The notes: a model not told the origin generated them from the sequence alone. A DNA stretch of 64,000 bases from Polytrichum commune (GCA_950295325.1 OX485803.1:47137554-47201553), one strand, 5' to 3'. Positions 39,045 to 50,455 are shown, counted from the first letter of the stretch. Program-made: numbers and translations.

Positions 39045-39127
39045 TGAAGCTGGCATCTGCTTCGACTTCCGGTGCGAGGAAAAGTACTACTGTTTCTGAG
39101 GAAAACTTCCGGCGCGTCGGCCCTTGA
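39044..39127 (+). other. Upstream ORF 2 in the MYB leader (27 codons)
   Basis: ATG at 39,044 opens 27 codons closed by TGA at 39,125-39,127, 83 bases before the main ATG. Its one-base overlap with upstream ORF 1 would suit termination-reinitiation. This is inferred from sequence only. Confidence 0.4.
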
Positions 39128-39210
39128 GCTTGCTCTCTCTCTTCATTCATCATCACAACAAAAAGGTTGGTATTGAGTCTGGAACGAGGGACGAAGGTGC
39201 ACTGAGTATC

Positions 39211-42200
39211 ATGTGCCTCCACTTTGTGGAAGAGGAGGTGAAAAGAATGCGGACGTCGTATGAGCTGCAGAGTGTTCCAAGCCAGCATCAGCAGCATCAT
39301 CATCATCAGCAGCAGCAACAACAACAACAACAACCGCACAACAACCTGGAAAGCATCATCTACAACTCCTTGCAGGCTGCGGTTTCGGAGAAGGAAAAAA
39401 ATCGGTCGGTCACCAGTTTCTTCTCTTCGATGGAGACCGCCACGGATGGCGAGAGAACATCGAACTCGGGGTCTGACACCACTCCCGGTGCCAACGGTGA
39501 TTCCAGCATCCCCTTCCAAGCGCTCAACATGTCTGCGGAGGAGCGGTCCTGGCGGATGCGCTCCGCTGAGAGCTGCACAGGGTTCAACCCCGAGCTCAAA
39601 CTTTCTGGCAGCGAGGACGAGGAGATGGAGCATGACGACATGAAGGAGTCTACCAACGAAGATCTGGAGAATTGCCTTGGCAAAGATGCGGAGAGTGTGC
39701 AGTCAAGGTTGTTCCCCCGTGGTCACTGGAGACCTGCAGAAGACGAGAAGCTGCGAGAGCTTGTCTCGCAGTATGGTCCTCAGAACTGGAACCTCATCGC
39801 TGAGAAGCTCCAAGGCCGATCAGGTACCACCCTATCTCCATCCCCTTGACACAGGATTCATCCCACATGTTGCAGAACTTGACCACAATGGCGTAAACTC
39901 CATCAGCTACTAGATAAGCACATGGGAGAAATGCTCCGTGACATAGAATATAACTACAGTTGCAGTACTTCTTGTAAGTAGCGGCCATGGCTGCCTTCCT
40001 TCATCGATCCTTTCGAGCCCGAGTAACAACGATTGGATGAAAGGGGCACCGACATGAGCATCCTCATTGATGATGCAAATGGCGAAACAGAAAGAGAGTT
40101 TGGGATCATCAAACAACCGACAGACAGAAACCTGTGTTTCCTGATCCCCGACGCAAGCGAGAGGCGAGGGGAAGCTAACCCCCTTGATGGTCGGTGCCCT
40201 ACATTGGATGGTGCCACTGTGCTGCGTGCTATTCGGAAAGAATTGCATTGACCCGACTTGCAAACACCGATCGGCTCTCTCCTTCTCCGATATTTGAAAC
40301 CAGGGAACTAGCTAAAGTTTCCAAGAATTGTTAAATGAATGGGGGAAGATATATGTAATTCCTGTCAATTTTCATGGCTCTAAGACGTGGAATCGCATCA
40401 AAAAGTCTGGGATCGGAAGGTTAAGTGTGTCCTTTCTGTTGATTGTTGCAGGCAAGAGCTGCAGGTTACGGTGGTTCAACCAACTCGACCCCCGCATCAA
40501 TCGGCGGCCGTTCACAGAAGAGGAGGAGGAGAAGCTGCTTGCAGCACACCGATTCCACGGCAACAAGTGGGCGATGATCGCCAGGCTCTTCCCAGGGCGC
40601 ACAGACAACGCAGTCAAAAACCACTGGCATGTGGTGATGGCACGCAAGTTCAGAGAGCGCTCTCGAGCCTACGGGCGCCGCAAGGCACAGGTGACAAGGC
40701 GAGGCAAGCGCACCGCCACTCTTGGCAACCATCATCACCACAACACTACCGACTCGCTCACGGCCTGGATCGAGAAGTATTCACTCGGTGGCGAATCCTT
40801 GGACGCATGTAGCCCTTCGGTGCAGCAGGGCAGCGGTGGCTCCCCAACCTCAGCCTTCCAGAGCACCTTCTCTCGCCAACAAAGCTCCGTGGGTAACGGT
40901 AACGGCAACGGCAACCAGCAGCAGATGCACCAAGTTGGAGAGATGAGCAGCCTTGGTGAGGTGTCCAGCCTTCCACCTGTCTCCAAGATGCCCCGCCTCT
41001 CGTTCCTCGGGGCTGACTCCAAAGATGTGCAGGAAGCAAGTGTCGTGCGATTCAACAACACCGGCTTCGGTGCTGGTGCCGCTACTCCTGCCACACCAAC
41101 TTTCATGTCCAAGCCTGTCGGTGCCACCCTTGTCTCAGGTATCACGCTCATGTAACCTGTACAAATGAAGATTCTTCTGTTGTGTGCGGAAGTTCAGCGC
41201 CTGGTCATAGAAGGTTGTGCAGCATAGGTTGGAAATGAGGAAACTGGATGTGTGGAAGTCTGTGATCGGCCATGTCCGGTTATGTCTGAGCTATCTATTG
41301 TGTGGTAGTGCTGTTTGATTGGCTGGCTGCCTTCCTTTGGTTGTTGGTTCCTTGCTAGAGTGACTAACCTGAGTATCATGCAGATTACGATGATAAGGAA
41401 CTCCATTCTGTTTGATTTGGATGTTCACCCATGATTACTGCATCTGTAATGGTGTTTGTCGCCACTGTTCCTGCTTAGAATTGTTCGTGAGGGAATTCAT
41501 GCATGTTGTGTTGTGTTGTTATGATGTTGTGAAGTGGAGAATAAAGCTGAGTGAGTGAGTGAGAGAGTGGCGCATTTGGGTTCATTTGATCTTATTTTTT
41601 ATCCGCGCAGACAGAGAGACTCACAGTGCCATGCATTGGAAATGGCTACATTCTATATGCCAAAGTAGATGACTGGCCATTTGCGGCCATCTCCATGCAC
41701 TTGTCTAATTTCGGCAATATCCTCTCATTGGCTTCCTTCTTGGAGGCATGTCCTTCCTGATGGCCCTTGATTTCTGATGATGTCCGTCCTGCCAGAAACA
41801 GTTGTTGCTCTAGAAACTGTTCATCCTTGTTAGGGCTCAATTGAGGTCTAATACATCATCGTATGTTGTGGACTCATCGAGTGTGCCGCAGCTGTCGAGG
41901 GGTCTGTTGTTGCAATCTCTGCACAAAGTTCTTGCGTACATCATCGCCATGGGAAGAAGGCCAAGCTGATGGTTGTGTTCTGTTCTGTCACAGGTTCCAG
42001 ACCGATGTTCTTGCCGGGTGTGAACGCTGGACAATTCGGGGATAAGAGCAGCCAAGTCCTGGACAGCCAAATGAACGCAGGATTACTCACAAGAGCTGCA
42101 GAGGCTCGAGCCGAGAGGCACAATAGCTTACCAGCATCTTCCGGACCTCTAGCCCCACACTGGTTCCCTGCCCTGCCCAATATCCCCGCATTTGCCAATG

Positions 42201-42688
42201 GTGCTGCTCAAAGCTGCATAACAAATGCTGCAAGTCGAGGCACCGAAATGGAAGGGAGGAGCACTCAACCCGCTGCCATGACTTGCCGATCCGAGCTTCA
42301 GAGGCAGCACCAATTGATGTATGACCGCCAGAGCTCCCATGCAGAGTGGCAACGTGCAGATTCGCGAAGCAATCATGGATCCAACCCAGCTCCAAGCCAA
42401 AACTTAAATTTCTTCCCGCGCCCAGAAATGTCGATATCCATGTCCATGTCCAGCACTGCAAATGGCTCAGGGCAAAGAGACCTGGGGTTTCTGACACCCT
42501 TAGCCCTCGCCGGTCCAGTGCAGCACTTGCACGAAAGGCTATGGAGGGAGAGTTCGCTCAAGATGAGTCCCAGCTCGTGGGGCACCGCAGATGGATCCCA
42601 GGACTCTCATGTCACCGAATCTGCACCATCGCAACCCGAGTCGTCACCGGTGCCTTTCATCGACTTCCTGGGTGTTGGAGTGGCTTGA
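39211..42688 (+). CDS. R2R3-MYB transcription factor, subgroup-21 type (MYB52/54/105/117-like), three exons
   Basis: The exons are 39,211-39,823, 40,452-41,138 and 41,994-42,688. Both introns are GT-AG in phase 1 and each restores a glycine codon, giving 664 aa. The first in-frame ATG (39,211) is chosen; a second follows at 39,247. Residues 25-41 are a His/Gln tract. The DNA-binding R2R3 domain spans about 170-270: R2 starts [12 protein letters not shown] with Trp 173, 193 and 212; R3 has Phe225, Trp244 and Trp263. The FNQLDP linker and the [10 protein letters not shown] end match Arabidopsis MYB52, MYB105 and MYB117. Intron 1 sits at the canonical place in R2 (GRS/GKSC); R3 is uninterrupted. 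The extreme C-terminus [10 protein letters not shown] is the motif I associate with subgroup 21, which ties exon 3 to the gene. Such nuclear factors control organ boundaries or secondary walls in angiosperms; the role here is unknown. All reading frames are intact. Confidence 0.93.
39824..40451 (+). other. MYB intron 1 (628 bp)
   Basis: It begins GTACCA and ends TTGCAG, splitting the Gly205 codon in phase 1. This is the conserved R2 intron position of plant R2R3-MYB genes. Reading through the donor gives stop after eight codons (GTTLSPSP), so retention would truncate R2. No separate gene is seen inside. Confidence 0.85.
41139..41993 (+). other. MYB intron 2 (855 bp) with an internal AATAAA
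   Basis: It begins GTATCA and ends TCACAG, phase 1. If not spliced, translation ends at TAA 41,153-41,155 after GITLM, giving 438 aa. AATAAA at 41,540-41,545, preceded by a TTGTGTTGTTATG-rich stretch, is a candidate poly(A) signal for that short form. The short form would keep the whole DNA-binding domain but lose the C-terminal FIDFLGVG motif. Confidence 0.75.
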
Positions 42689-45600
42689 AAGCACATAATT
42701 TTCCTTCGAAGCCATGGATGGGGCGGATCGATCCTCGCAAGTAGTTTTTTTGTTTTTTTTTTCCCTCTGAATTTCATCATGTCGAAGACATTGCAACGAT
42801 GAAGAGAGAGCGAGAGAGCGAGAGAGCGAGAGAGAGGGAGAGAGAGAGAGAGAGTTCGTACAGATAAATTACGACGGTGCAGCTGCACCATAATCATCAA
42901 GAGGCAGAAGACAATTTCTTTCTTGCAGCGGCAGTAGTTTCCACCGTTCCCAAGTTTCCATCCTTTCTTTCTCTCCCCATAGACCGATCACCAACCCAAG
43001 TTTTTGGTCGGTCGGCAATTTTCAAGTTCCTCAAATGAGATCACAGCAGACAGCAGCAAATTACCAACCCCAGGCTTCTATATTTTGCGCGCAAAGGGCC
43101 CGGTTGTATCCAAGCGGATTATTTACGGATTAATTACGAAGCAGGGTGGAGCTAGCTGTTCCTCTCCTTTTAAGTTCAGCAAGGGTGGTAGCTAGACATG
43201 TACCGCAATGTCCTAACCCTCGCTGACACAACGTATGCTCCGAGGTCCAAGCAGACAGACAGACATAAACCTCTATGTAAACATATTTACACCGACCCCT
43301 GTACATTGAATGATCATCGTAGTAGTAGTTGTATGGAACTTGACACTCTTTCGGCAATTGTGACAAAGCAACAGAGGGATGATGCAGCAGCAGCAGCAGC
43401 AGCAGTAGCAGCAGATGATGATGATATAGACGATTTCAAGGTTTTCTTTAGGTTTGCCCAGCGGTTCGACAAATAATTACTTGATCCAGCAAAGCGCAGG
43501 AATCAGCACCTGCGCTTCGACCATTCCGATTATAGTCTCACCATTTTTGCGAACCACTGGGCTGCAAAAAATGGTTCCACCCACCATGCAATAAATTTGA
43601 CATGTCCTCACGTGTACAACCTTTTTCCGAAACTCGTTCCTCACAGTTTCTCATCCCTGTGCGTGCATGCGTGTGTGTGTGTCTGTTTGTGCGTTTCATC
43701 ATTTCATGTGAAAATTCGAACTGTTCGGAGATCCTGGACAGCATTCTGCGAACTCTTGCCAAAAGGTGGAATATACCATTTGTCTACTTCAGTGTTCGAC
43801 ACGAAGAATCTTTTGGGAAATGCATCAAATTACATGACCTGCGGATCAATTCTCTGTTTATGTGGGATGTCCGTCAGACCTAAACTCTTTGAATGCGTTC
43901 ACCCATGCATTCTTGGTCATGAATACTGTGACAGTCATGATTGGGATGCTCATCCGGCCAGGTGAGCTTGAGAATCGATTGATCGATCGACCCATGAATG
44001 AGCCACGGAGCCCCACTTTGAGGATGGTTTGACTATAAGCTCCCTCTCCCCCCCCCCACCCCCACCCCCCACCCTCGCCTCCTCTTGCACGGACTCGAGT
44101 GGGAATCCCACGCATGTGCGGCCGCCTGCCCACATGATCATTTGTGGTCAGGAAACAGCGGTGTGGCAAACTGCTTCATAAATTGGCCCGAGGCAGTCGC
44201 ACAAGGCCGCACCACTCATCATCTGCATGGGCCTGCCTGCATGACTAGCGGGTGGAATAAATTGCAAGAATCTTGTACACATCCCACGGGTCTTCGCGAC
44301 CAGGATTCATCACCAGCAGCAGGATCAGCAACGCTGCAATGATCATCTCCCGCTGACATCTCCCCCCCCCCTCCAATTTTTAATATTGGGGGGTATCACG
44401 GCGTCATGAGCATAAGACAGCACCACCGCTGTTATTGTTGCTGCAGAGCAGGGTTGAGTATATCTCAATCCCCCCTGACAGCATCTCACGATCCAATTCC
44501 ACCAAGCATCAGTGACGTCGCAGCTGTAAGTAATTCCACCATGGCCCGGCCGGTGCGATCCAGCAGTAAGTAAGTCGTAGTACTACTACTACTACCACCT
44601 AGTGCAATATTGCCACTCTTTGCGACATTCAAGACTCAATCATGCATGACCCAGGGCTAGGTAGCTATAGTCTTTAGGGTTTGGCACCTCTCTCTCTCTT
44701 TTCTCTCTCTCTCCAAATGCTACTTCCAGCAGATACCTGGTGCGCACATAAAGCCCCGCACGCCGGTGGCCAGCCAAAAGGCTGATTATATTACCACCAC
44801 ATGACATGACCCATTTCATCTCTCCATCCATCGCCATTGAATCTTGCACTCAAAAGTCAGTTCCAGGGTTTCAGTTATGTGTAAGACAAAAAAGTTATGA
44901 GCCTCATTACTGTCTGTAAGTACCACCCTCACCCACACACCCTGCCCCTCTTGGGGTACACATGTACACCTTCCTTCTGCAGCAGGTGCGTGTAAGTAAG
45001 TGAAGTAAGTTAAATCCAAAGTAATCTGATCCAAGCCCAACTTTACTTAAGCTTTTCCCATCCTCTCAGCATCAGCAATATCTCACACCACCTCATGTGC
45101 AGCAGGAGTCTTAACAACATGCACAGACACCATTTACTTTGCCCCTCTTCAGGCCCCCTGTATGTACTTACAGCCATAGCTAGCCTTGACCCCCCGTGGT
45201 TTAATTCACCGCTACATAATCTCTCCCTCCCCCTGTTCCTTTTATCCACCGAAAATCTTTGATGTGCATCCAACACAGACAGCTTGATGATTGCAGACGC
45301 CAGGAGGGATGAATTATGAGCTGGCTCCGTGAATATTAATGCGGCCGATGCAGAGTTTGTCTCCACTACTACTCATCCAGCTCAAATTTGGGTTTAATTT
45401 GCTGCAAATCCATTCATCAGGCTCAGATCTCAACCTGCTTTCATCACATCATGCATCCTCCACATCACACACACATTGCTCACAGACAGCTTGATGATTG
45501 CAGACGCTGTGGGATGAATGAGACACGATGGATTCTGCAGGTGCGCCAGAGTGGGGTTTAGTTTTTGTCCCCATTCAAGCTCCTGATCAGTCCGGCTTCC

Positions 45601-46027
45601 GGCCTAGCTAGCTAGCTTAACTTAATTAGCTGCAGGTTTGAGGGAAAGATTTATGATTTGAGATGTGGGCATATATATACAAATATGGGGAAATTCGGGG
45701 ATCAGAGATTTGTATTGGTCAACTTGCATCGCCAATCGCCCCTGTGCATGCATGGTACCGGCTCCGATCTCATTCAATGGCCCCTGCAAAAGGACAATGT
45801 TTTGGGGATGCTACTAAGGATTTGATGAGCCCTGTGCAGGGCCACAGGGGGAGAGAGGCTAGGGGGTGGCTGTTGGCAGGCATGTAACAATATTGTCAGG
45901 GTAATTCTTGTGCCACAGTTACTAATTGTAAGCTGTTGTACTTCCGGCGGCTTTACCGTACCCCACTCTCAGAACCCGAATTCACGCCTCGTAACAACCA
46001 GCCAGGCACCGAGTTACTTCCCCTCCC
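42689..46027 (+). other. MYB 3' flank: 3' UTR and GC-richer non-coding DNA
   Basis: A (GA)n tract lies at 42,799-42,856 and a (CAG)n run at 43,384-43,413. AATAAA at 43,590-43,595 is the nearest clear candidate poly(A) signal for the full-length transcript, though a plant signal need not be canonical. A 27-base segment starting CACAGACAGCTTGATGATTG is present exactly twice (45,274-45,300 and 45,481-45,507). No second gene is recognised. Confidence 0.45.
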
Positions 46028-46498
46028 TTAACTTGTGTCATAGCCAGTGCTATGACACATGATTTTGGACAAAGGAATCAGGCGGTATCGGTTCAATGCC
46101 ATGTTGTGGCGTTGGTCGTTTGGGATCCTCTGGACATGTCGCATACGGCTTTCATGAGATGCTCAACGCTACGCTTGATATTGTATAGGTGTCGCCTTGC
46201 TACAGGGTGTAAAGTGGCTGGCATAAAGGCTGCAATATCAGCCTTTAAAGGCTTGATTGAAGTTTCGGCCTATGTCAATCACCGCAGTACCACATATCTT
46301 TCTAATTACGCACGTGAATGTCTTTACTACTACATAATAACACTTTTGCTGCTCACTAACCTTGTCCTAAATCTCCCTCCATGATAAGCTATGGTAAAGA
46401 AAGATTAACGTAACTATAAACCTAACATAATGAATGTTGTCCTAACAAAGCGATCAATCATATACAATACACCTTCGGGTTTAATTATAGATCCAACA
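46028..46498 (-). mobile_element. LTR-like block, solo LTR or 3' LTR of a Copia-type element
   Basis: Read on the minus strand it starts TGTTGGATCTATAATTAAAC, a typical Copia-type LTR start, and ends after a TGTCATAGC/GCTATGACA hairpin. CTCCC flanks both sides (46,023-46,027 and 46,499-46,503), as a 5-bp target duplication of a solo LTR would. However, GGGAG directly before TGTTGG could also be a polypurine tract, and the expected final CA reads AA. The interpretation is therefore tentative. Confidence 0.4.
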
Positions 46499-46503
46499 CT
46501 CCC

Positions 46504-47420
46504 TAGCGTACAATATTTAATACACATAGATTAAGGCATTCAGGGATGGCTTTCCAAAAATGGACAACAAAAGTGCGACATTTTCAAAAAGCCCAACATG
46601 ACAATCCTTCCCATGTAGAAGAGACGGGGGAAGATGAAGATTCACATGGCACGTTGCACTCCAAACCACCCGTAATGCCCTCATGCCCACATTGGATCTT
46701 ATCCTGCAAAAAGGGGGGGGGGTCATTAAAAAGAGGCCCCTTCGTTAACACAACAACAAGCTCTCTCCAAGTGCTTTAAGATGTTTTCAGTAATGCAACC
46801 TTTGGGATGTAATTTGGAAACTTAAAAGTACAAAGTATAAGCATAGTTGGAATGGTGTCGGTGTTCTTTGAAGTTGTGCAGCAATCATACATCCACAAAT
46901 ACATTGCAAATGCATCGGACAAAGCATGTTACTGGATGATCAGCTTAATTATGACATGTTTGGGACACCCATAATCTCCAAGTCAATGATATCCTTAAGA
47001 AAACGTATGTGGTAAAATATGTAATCTTTGAATCAAACTGAAGGTGAGTTGGCTATTATAAGATGAATTTGAGAGTGTGTCCGTTAAGTCACCTAGCAAG
47101 TTTTCTTGAGATTTTGATTTACATTCTAAAAGAGTGGTGTCGGGCTATTAAAAATCATCTTTCTAGCTTGTCGTACTAGGATGGACGGGCCAAGCTAGCC
47201 TTGGATAAAACCGACCTAAGATCGGGGGTGGCATATCTCCATGGGCAAACCTTATACTAGATCCCAAGGCTCTTACATAGTTTTCGGATTTGAAAGAGAA
47301 GGTTCAAGGAGTTTCAACCAACTTTCAAAATTAGGCTTCAACACAGAATGAACTAAAATGGCAGCACCTATGGTAGATGTACACATTTATGAATCCCCCT
47401 CCCTTCAAAAAAAAATCTTA
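46504..47420. other. Gene-free spacer
   Basis: Frames of 69-77 codons at 46,517-46,779 on both strands show no domain. The minus-strand one could be a trace of the element to which the neighbouring LTR belongs. Nothing else is supported. Confidence 0.35.
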
Positions 47421-47792
47421 GGGCGGTACCATATGGGCGGCAGGCAGGCCGTACTGCTGCCCACCATTGGCCGAGCTCACCTGCCACCTACCACACTGGT
47501 GGCAAGCAGGAACGCGGCAATCCCACTTGGCATCGGGGAGCGGCAGTGCGATACTACCAGGGGAAACCCACTGGTAGTTCGAGCCTGCCGGGCCACATCA
47601 GCAGGGGGTCCACCATTTCGAAGAATCTCCTGCTCCGAGCTCGCGACCCTCCTCAGCACTCTTCCTCGCCCCCGGGACCCTCTGCCGTCCGTGTGGTGGG
47701 AGTGCTGCAAGGTAGGTGACGTGGAGGTTGCCAGGCTAGGTGAAGTCCTAGCCTGCAAGGACGGATAGGCTGCCACCCATGTGGTAAGGGCC
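47421..47792. mobile_element. GC-rich MITE with TTA target duplication, second Harbinger-like subfamily
   Basis: The left end GGGCGGTACCATATGGGCGG and the right end in reverse GGCCCTTACCACATGGGTGG align over 23 bases with five mismatches. TTA flanks both sides (47,418-47,420 and 47,793-47,795). The 372-bp body is far richer in G and C than its surroundings. Long open frames inside it on both strands are explained by that composition. It differs from the GGTTTACACTA subfamily but shares target preference. Confidence 0.7.
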
Positions 47793-48586
47793 TTAATACA
47801 TAGAGTCCCCTAAAGTTGTGAAGTTTCACACATGTCACCGTCATATTTAGCATGATGCAAAAAGTAAGTTAAAAGGGCACGGATATGAGTTCCTTGAAAA
47901 GAGCACTCATTGTACTCAACTTTTCGTCTCCAAGTGACCGGAAACTCGTCGCCCTATGTTGTGAACATGGGTTGAGAGAGAATCTTGCCTTTAATTTATA
48001 GTAATTTCAAAAAATTGAAAATAAATTGTGATTTTTTTGTTAAACGTTGTGATCACGGGGAGGTCACTTCATTGTCAAGTTGACACCACGTGCAGACAAA
48101 GTTTGCTACCCCTATATTACATGCCATATATAATTTTAAATTTTATGATATTTTTTCCACATATACATAACCATTGATAGTATCTTTTGTATACTTTTTT
48201 GAAATTTTTAGTCATCTTTATTTTTTAGTAATTGTTTTAGTTCAATTATGTGTCATTCTAGTTAGAAATGATATGTTTTATGAAAAAACAAATCATCAAA
48301 TTTAGTTACCACTTTTGACTATGTCATAGGTACTGTGTATATCTACTCATGAAAAAAAATTGATAAAATTTTGACCCATTTTGGTGGTGCAACTTACCAA
48401 AAGAAGATTTTTTTTGGTCGCACGTGGTGTTCAACTTGACAATGGAGTGATCTACCCGTGGTTGTGATATCAATTTCCATACCTATGAAAAAACACTCCG
48501 GTTTCACACATGTATTGCAGTTATGTGAAATTGCTCAAGTTCATGGAAATGGGTATGTCTAACTTAAACATTGTAAGCCCCAATAA

Positions 48587-48624
<38 letters not shown>

Positions 48625-49738
48625 CAAGCTTTCAATTTGAGCATTCAAGTGTAAAGTAGACTTAGGGAACAATATGAGAAGGCTCCTTTCTTCAAGCTCT
48701 GAACCCTCATTAGTGTAAAGGGGGGGCTTGATAACCCTACAAGTTTGGGGACATAGGTACCTAGCCAGTTGTAACTTACAGGTAGGTATACATGTAAAAT
48801 ACATCCTACTAAGCTCGAAACAAAATAAATGAGGTTAGTTGTTTATGTATGGAAGAAACATCATAGTATAGATGAACAAGCAGCCATTAACATTCTTAGT
48901 AAATTGGTGTTGAGTAATGGGTGACATTCTCGGGATGAATGGTGATGAGTTCGGTCGTCATCCACCTGTGGATGTGTGTACTCCACATTCAATTTCTCAA
49001 TTAGTGGAGTTATTTATCAGTGTATGTGTGGGATGCCAATGATCTGATGAGGAGTAGGCAGGGCAGGAAAAATGGATTCTCCAACCGAATGGCCATAAAG
49101 GGAATTGATGCACCACGCACAAAACTGTGCAAGCATAGCCAATTTATGGGCGTTGTGTGTGTGTGTCTATTGAATCTCCACAACAATAGTTTCTGAAGCA
49201 AGAAGATGAACCACGGCTCTGCATGCACAATCATCACAAGCCCCAACCATCACGAGAGCAGAGCGCTCGAATGAATATGCATCACCCCAAATTACGTGGA
49301 GTTGGTTGGAGCACGAATGTTTTCGGCATTGTTTGGTCCGATCGAAGTGAAATCATGCGGCGCCGCCGCCGCAACAACAACAACAACAACCAGGTTGTGT
49401 GTGTGAGATCCACAACGAGTCCACCCATCATGGATTGTTTACCTGTTATGAATCCTTATTTTTGTCATTGGGTTACACTTTTATTCCATAAAATTAGCAC
49501 TTGTAATGTATTTTAAGATCGAAACACAAAGTACGTCGGCTCAGTTGGAACTAAGTCAAGGGGCATATTTCAAAGGTGGTTCTACATGCAATATAGTATG
49601 TAAAAAAAGGGCAATGAAGTTATCCACCAACTAATCGTGTTGTCGTGTAAATAGCAATTATGTGTCACTGCAGTTTGAGTACCAACCACCATTAACAAAC
49701 AACACTAAAGCATAGCAAAGTCACACATAAACAACACA
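47793..49738. other. AT-rich DNA including the probable LTR of the methyltransferase retrotransposon
   Basis: A (TA)n run lies at 48,594-48,621. Sequence below 49,746 should be the 3' LTR of the minus-strand Ty3/gypsy element, but without the second LTR its inner end cannot be placed. A GCGGCGGCGGCG and (GTT)n cluster sits near 49,358-49,391. No gene is recognised. Confidence 0.4.
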
Positions 49739-49740
49739 CC

Positions 49741-49759
49741 TCGACATGCCCCCCCCCCT
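49741..49759 (-). other. Polypurine tract and start of the 3' LTR
   Basis: Minus-strand reading gives AAGGGGGGGGGGCATGTCGA. The G-run is a polypurine tract and TGTCGAGG at its end is the likely LTR start, about 280 bases after the pol stop. The other LTR is not in the window, so the LTR length cannot be measured. Confidence 0.5.
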
Positions 49760-50038
49760 TAGCTGACTATAGAGTCCCGCCAAGCAGCTAAAAACCAATG
49801 CCAATCCAAAGGGCATGGATAATAAAGAGATTGCTCCGCAACTAACTAGTGTGATAAACGCCATTCCAAGGAATTGTAGGCTAGGTGCAATGTGAGCCCC
49901 ATCCTTAATCGCCTCTGATGGTTGGCCATCAGATTCCAAAGAATTAAATCCACCGCCTCATGTTGATTGCGTCTGTAAGCCATAACTCCTCATTTTCCAT
50001 TTGGACACGCACAAAATGATGAAAACCACACATGATCA

Positions 50039-50455
50039 TTAAGTACGATTGGTGGAAGCACCAAGTACCGAAGATCCTCGACAGCGAGGACAACTCCATT
50101 GTCCAGATGATAGAGAAGTCAAGGGTGGCCTCGAGCATGTCATATGCCAACCACGTTGACACTGATCACACAAAAGCATAGTAGCCACTCTTTTCTTCTC
50201 TCCACACACAAAATATGGAAGACCCTCTGACACGACGGCCAGTTCAAGATGAACTGTACCCTCAATGGGTAGATGACATGGGGCACAGTTTTTGGAATGT
50301 TCGCGACACCCCATGCCATCATTGCCTTCCAACAACAACAAACCACTCGGCAACACCTCCTTCACCCGAAGGATAGTGCGCCCCGCCCTGACATCCAATG
50401 TCGTAGGCGCCTCACGTTGGAGATAAACATAATCTCCTTGCCGGAATCTCCGCAA
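50039..50455 (-). pseudogene. Integrase C-terminal domain with PHD-type zinc finger
   Basis: The frame opens with an integrase C-terminal barrel-like part (FRQGDYVYLQ, then RTILRVKEVLPSG), about residues 4-45. Residues 81-125 (50,081-50,215) form a PHD finger pattern: YxxC, CDQC at 96-99, WHMTC with His104 and Cys107, and CPRC at 122-125. The first zinc ligand is Tyr81 where Cys is expected, so the finger is probably broken in this copy. PHD fingers commonly read histone H3 tails. At the end of an integrase such a module could guide insertion, as chromodomains do in chromoviruses; that is inference. The protein ends 13 codons after the finger at a natural-looking stop. Confidence 0.8.

Larger units (their letters stand above)
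37081..39210 (+). promoter_or_regulatory. Probable promoter and 5' leader region of the MYB gene
   Basis: This GC-richer stretch precedes the MYB start codon. It contains C/T-rich blocks (37,340-37,370 and 37,715-37,790) and low-complexity frames that look non-coding. No convincing TATA box or transcription start can be fixed from sequence. Two short upstream ORFs sit just before the start codon and are listed separately. Confidence 0.35.

Noticed and set aside
38887-39633. 248-codon minus-strand open frame opposite MYB exon 1
   Set aside because: It is the antisense of exon 1, whose codon bias and GC content keep it open; no domain and no splice support.
47358-47776. Overlapping 136- and 99-codon frames on opposite strands
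   Set aside because: Both lie almost entirely inside the GC-rich MITE and reflect its composition.
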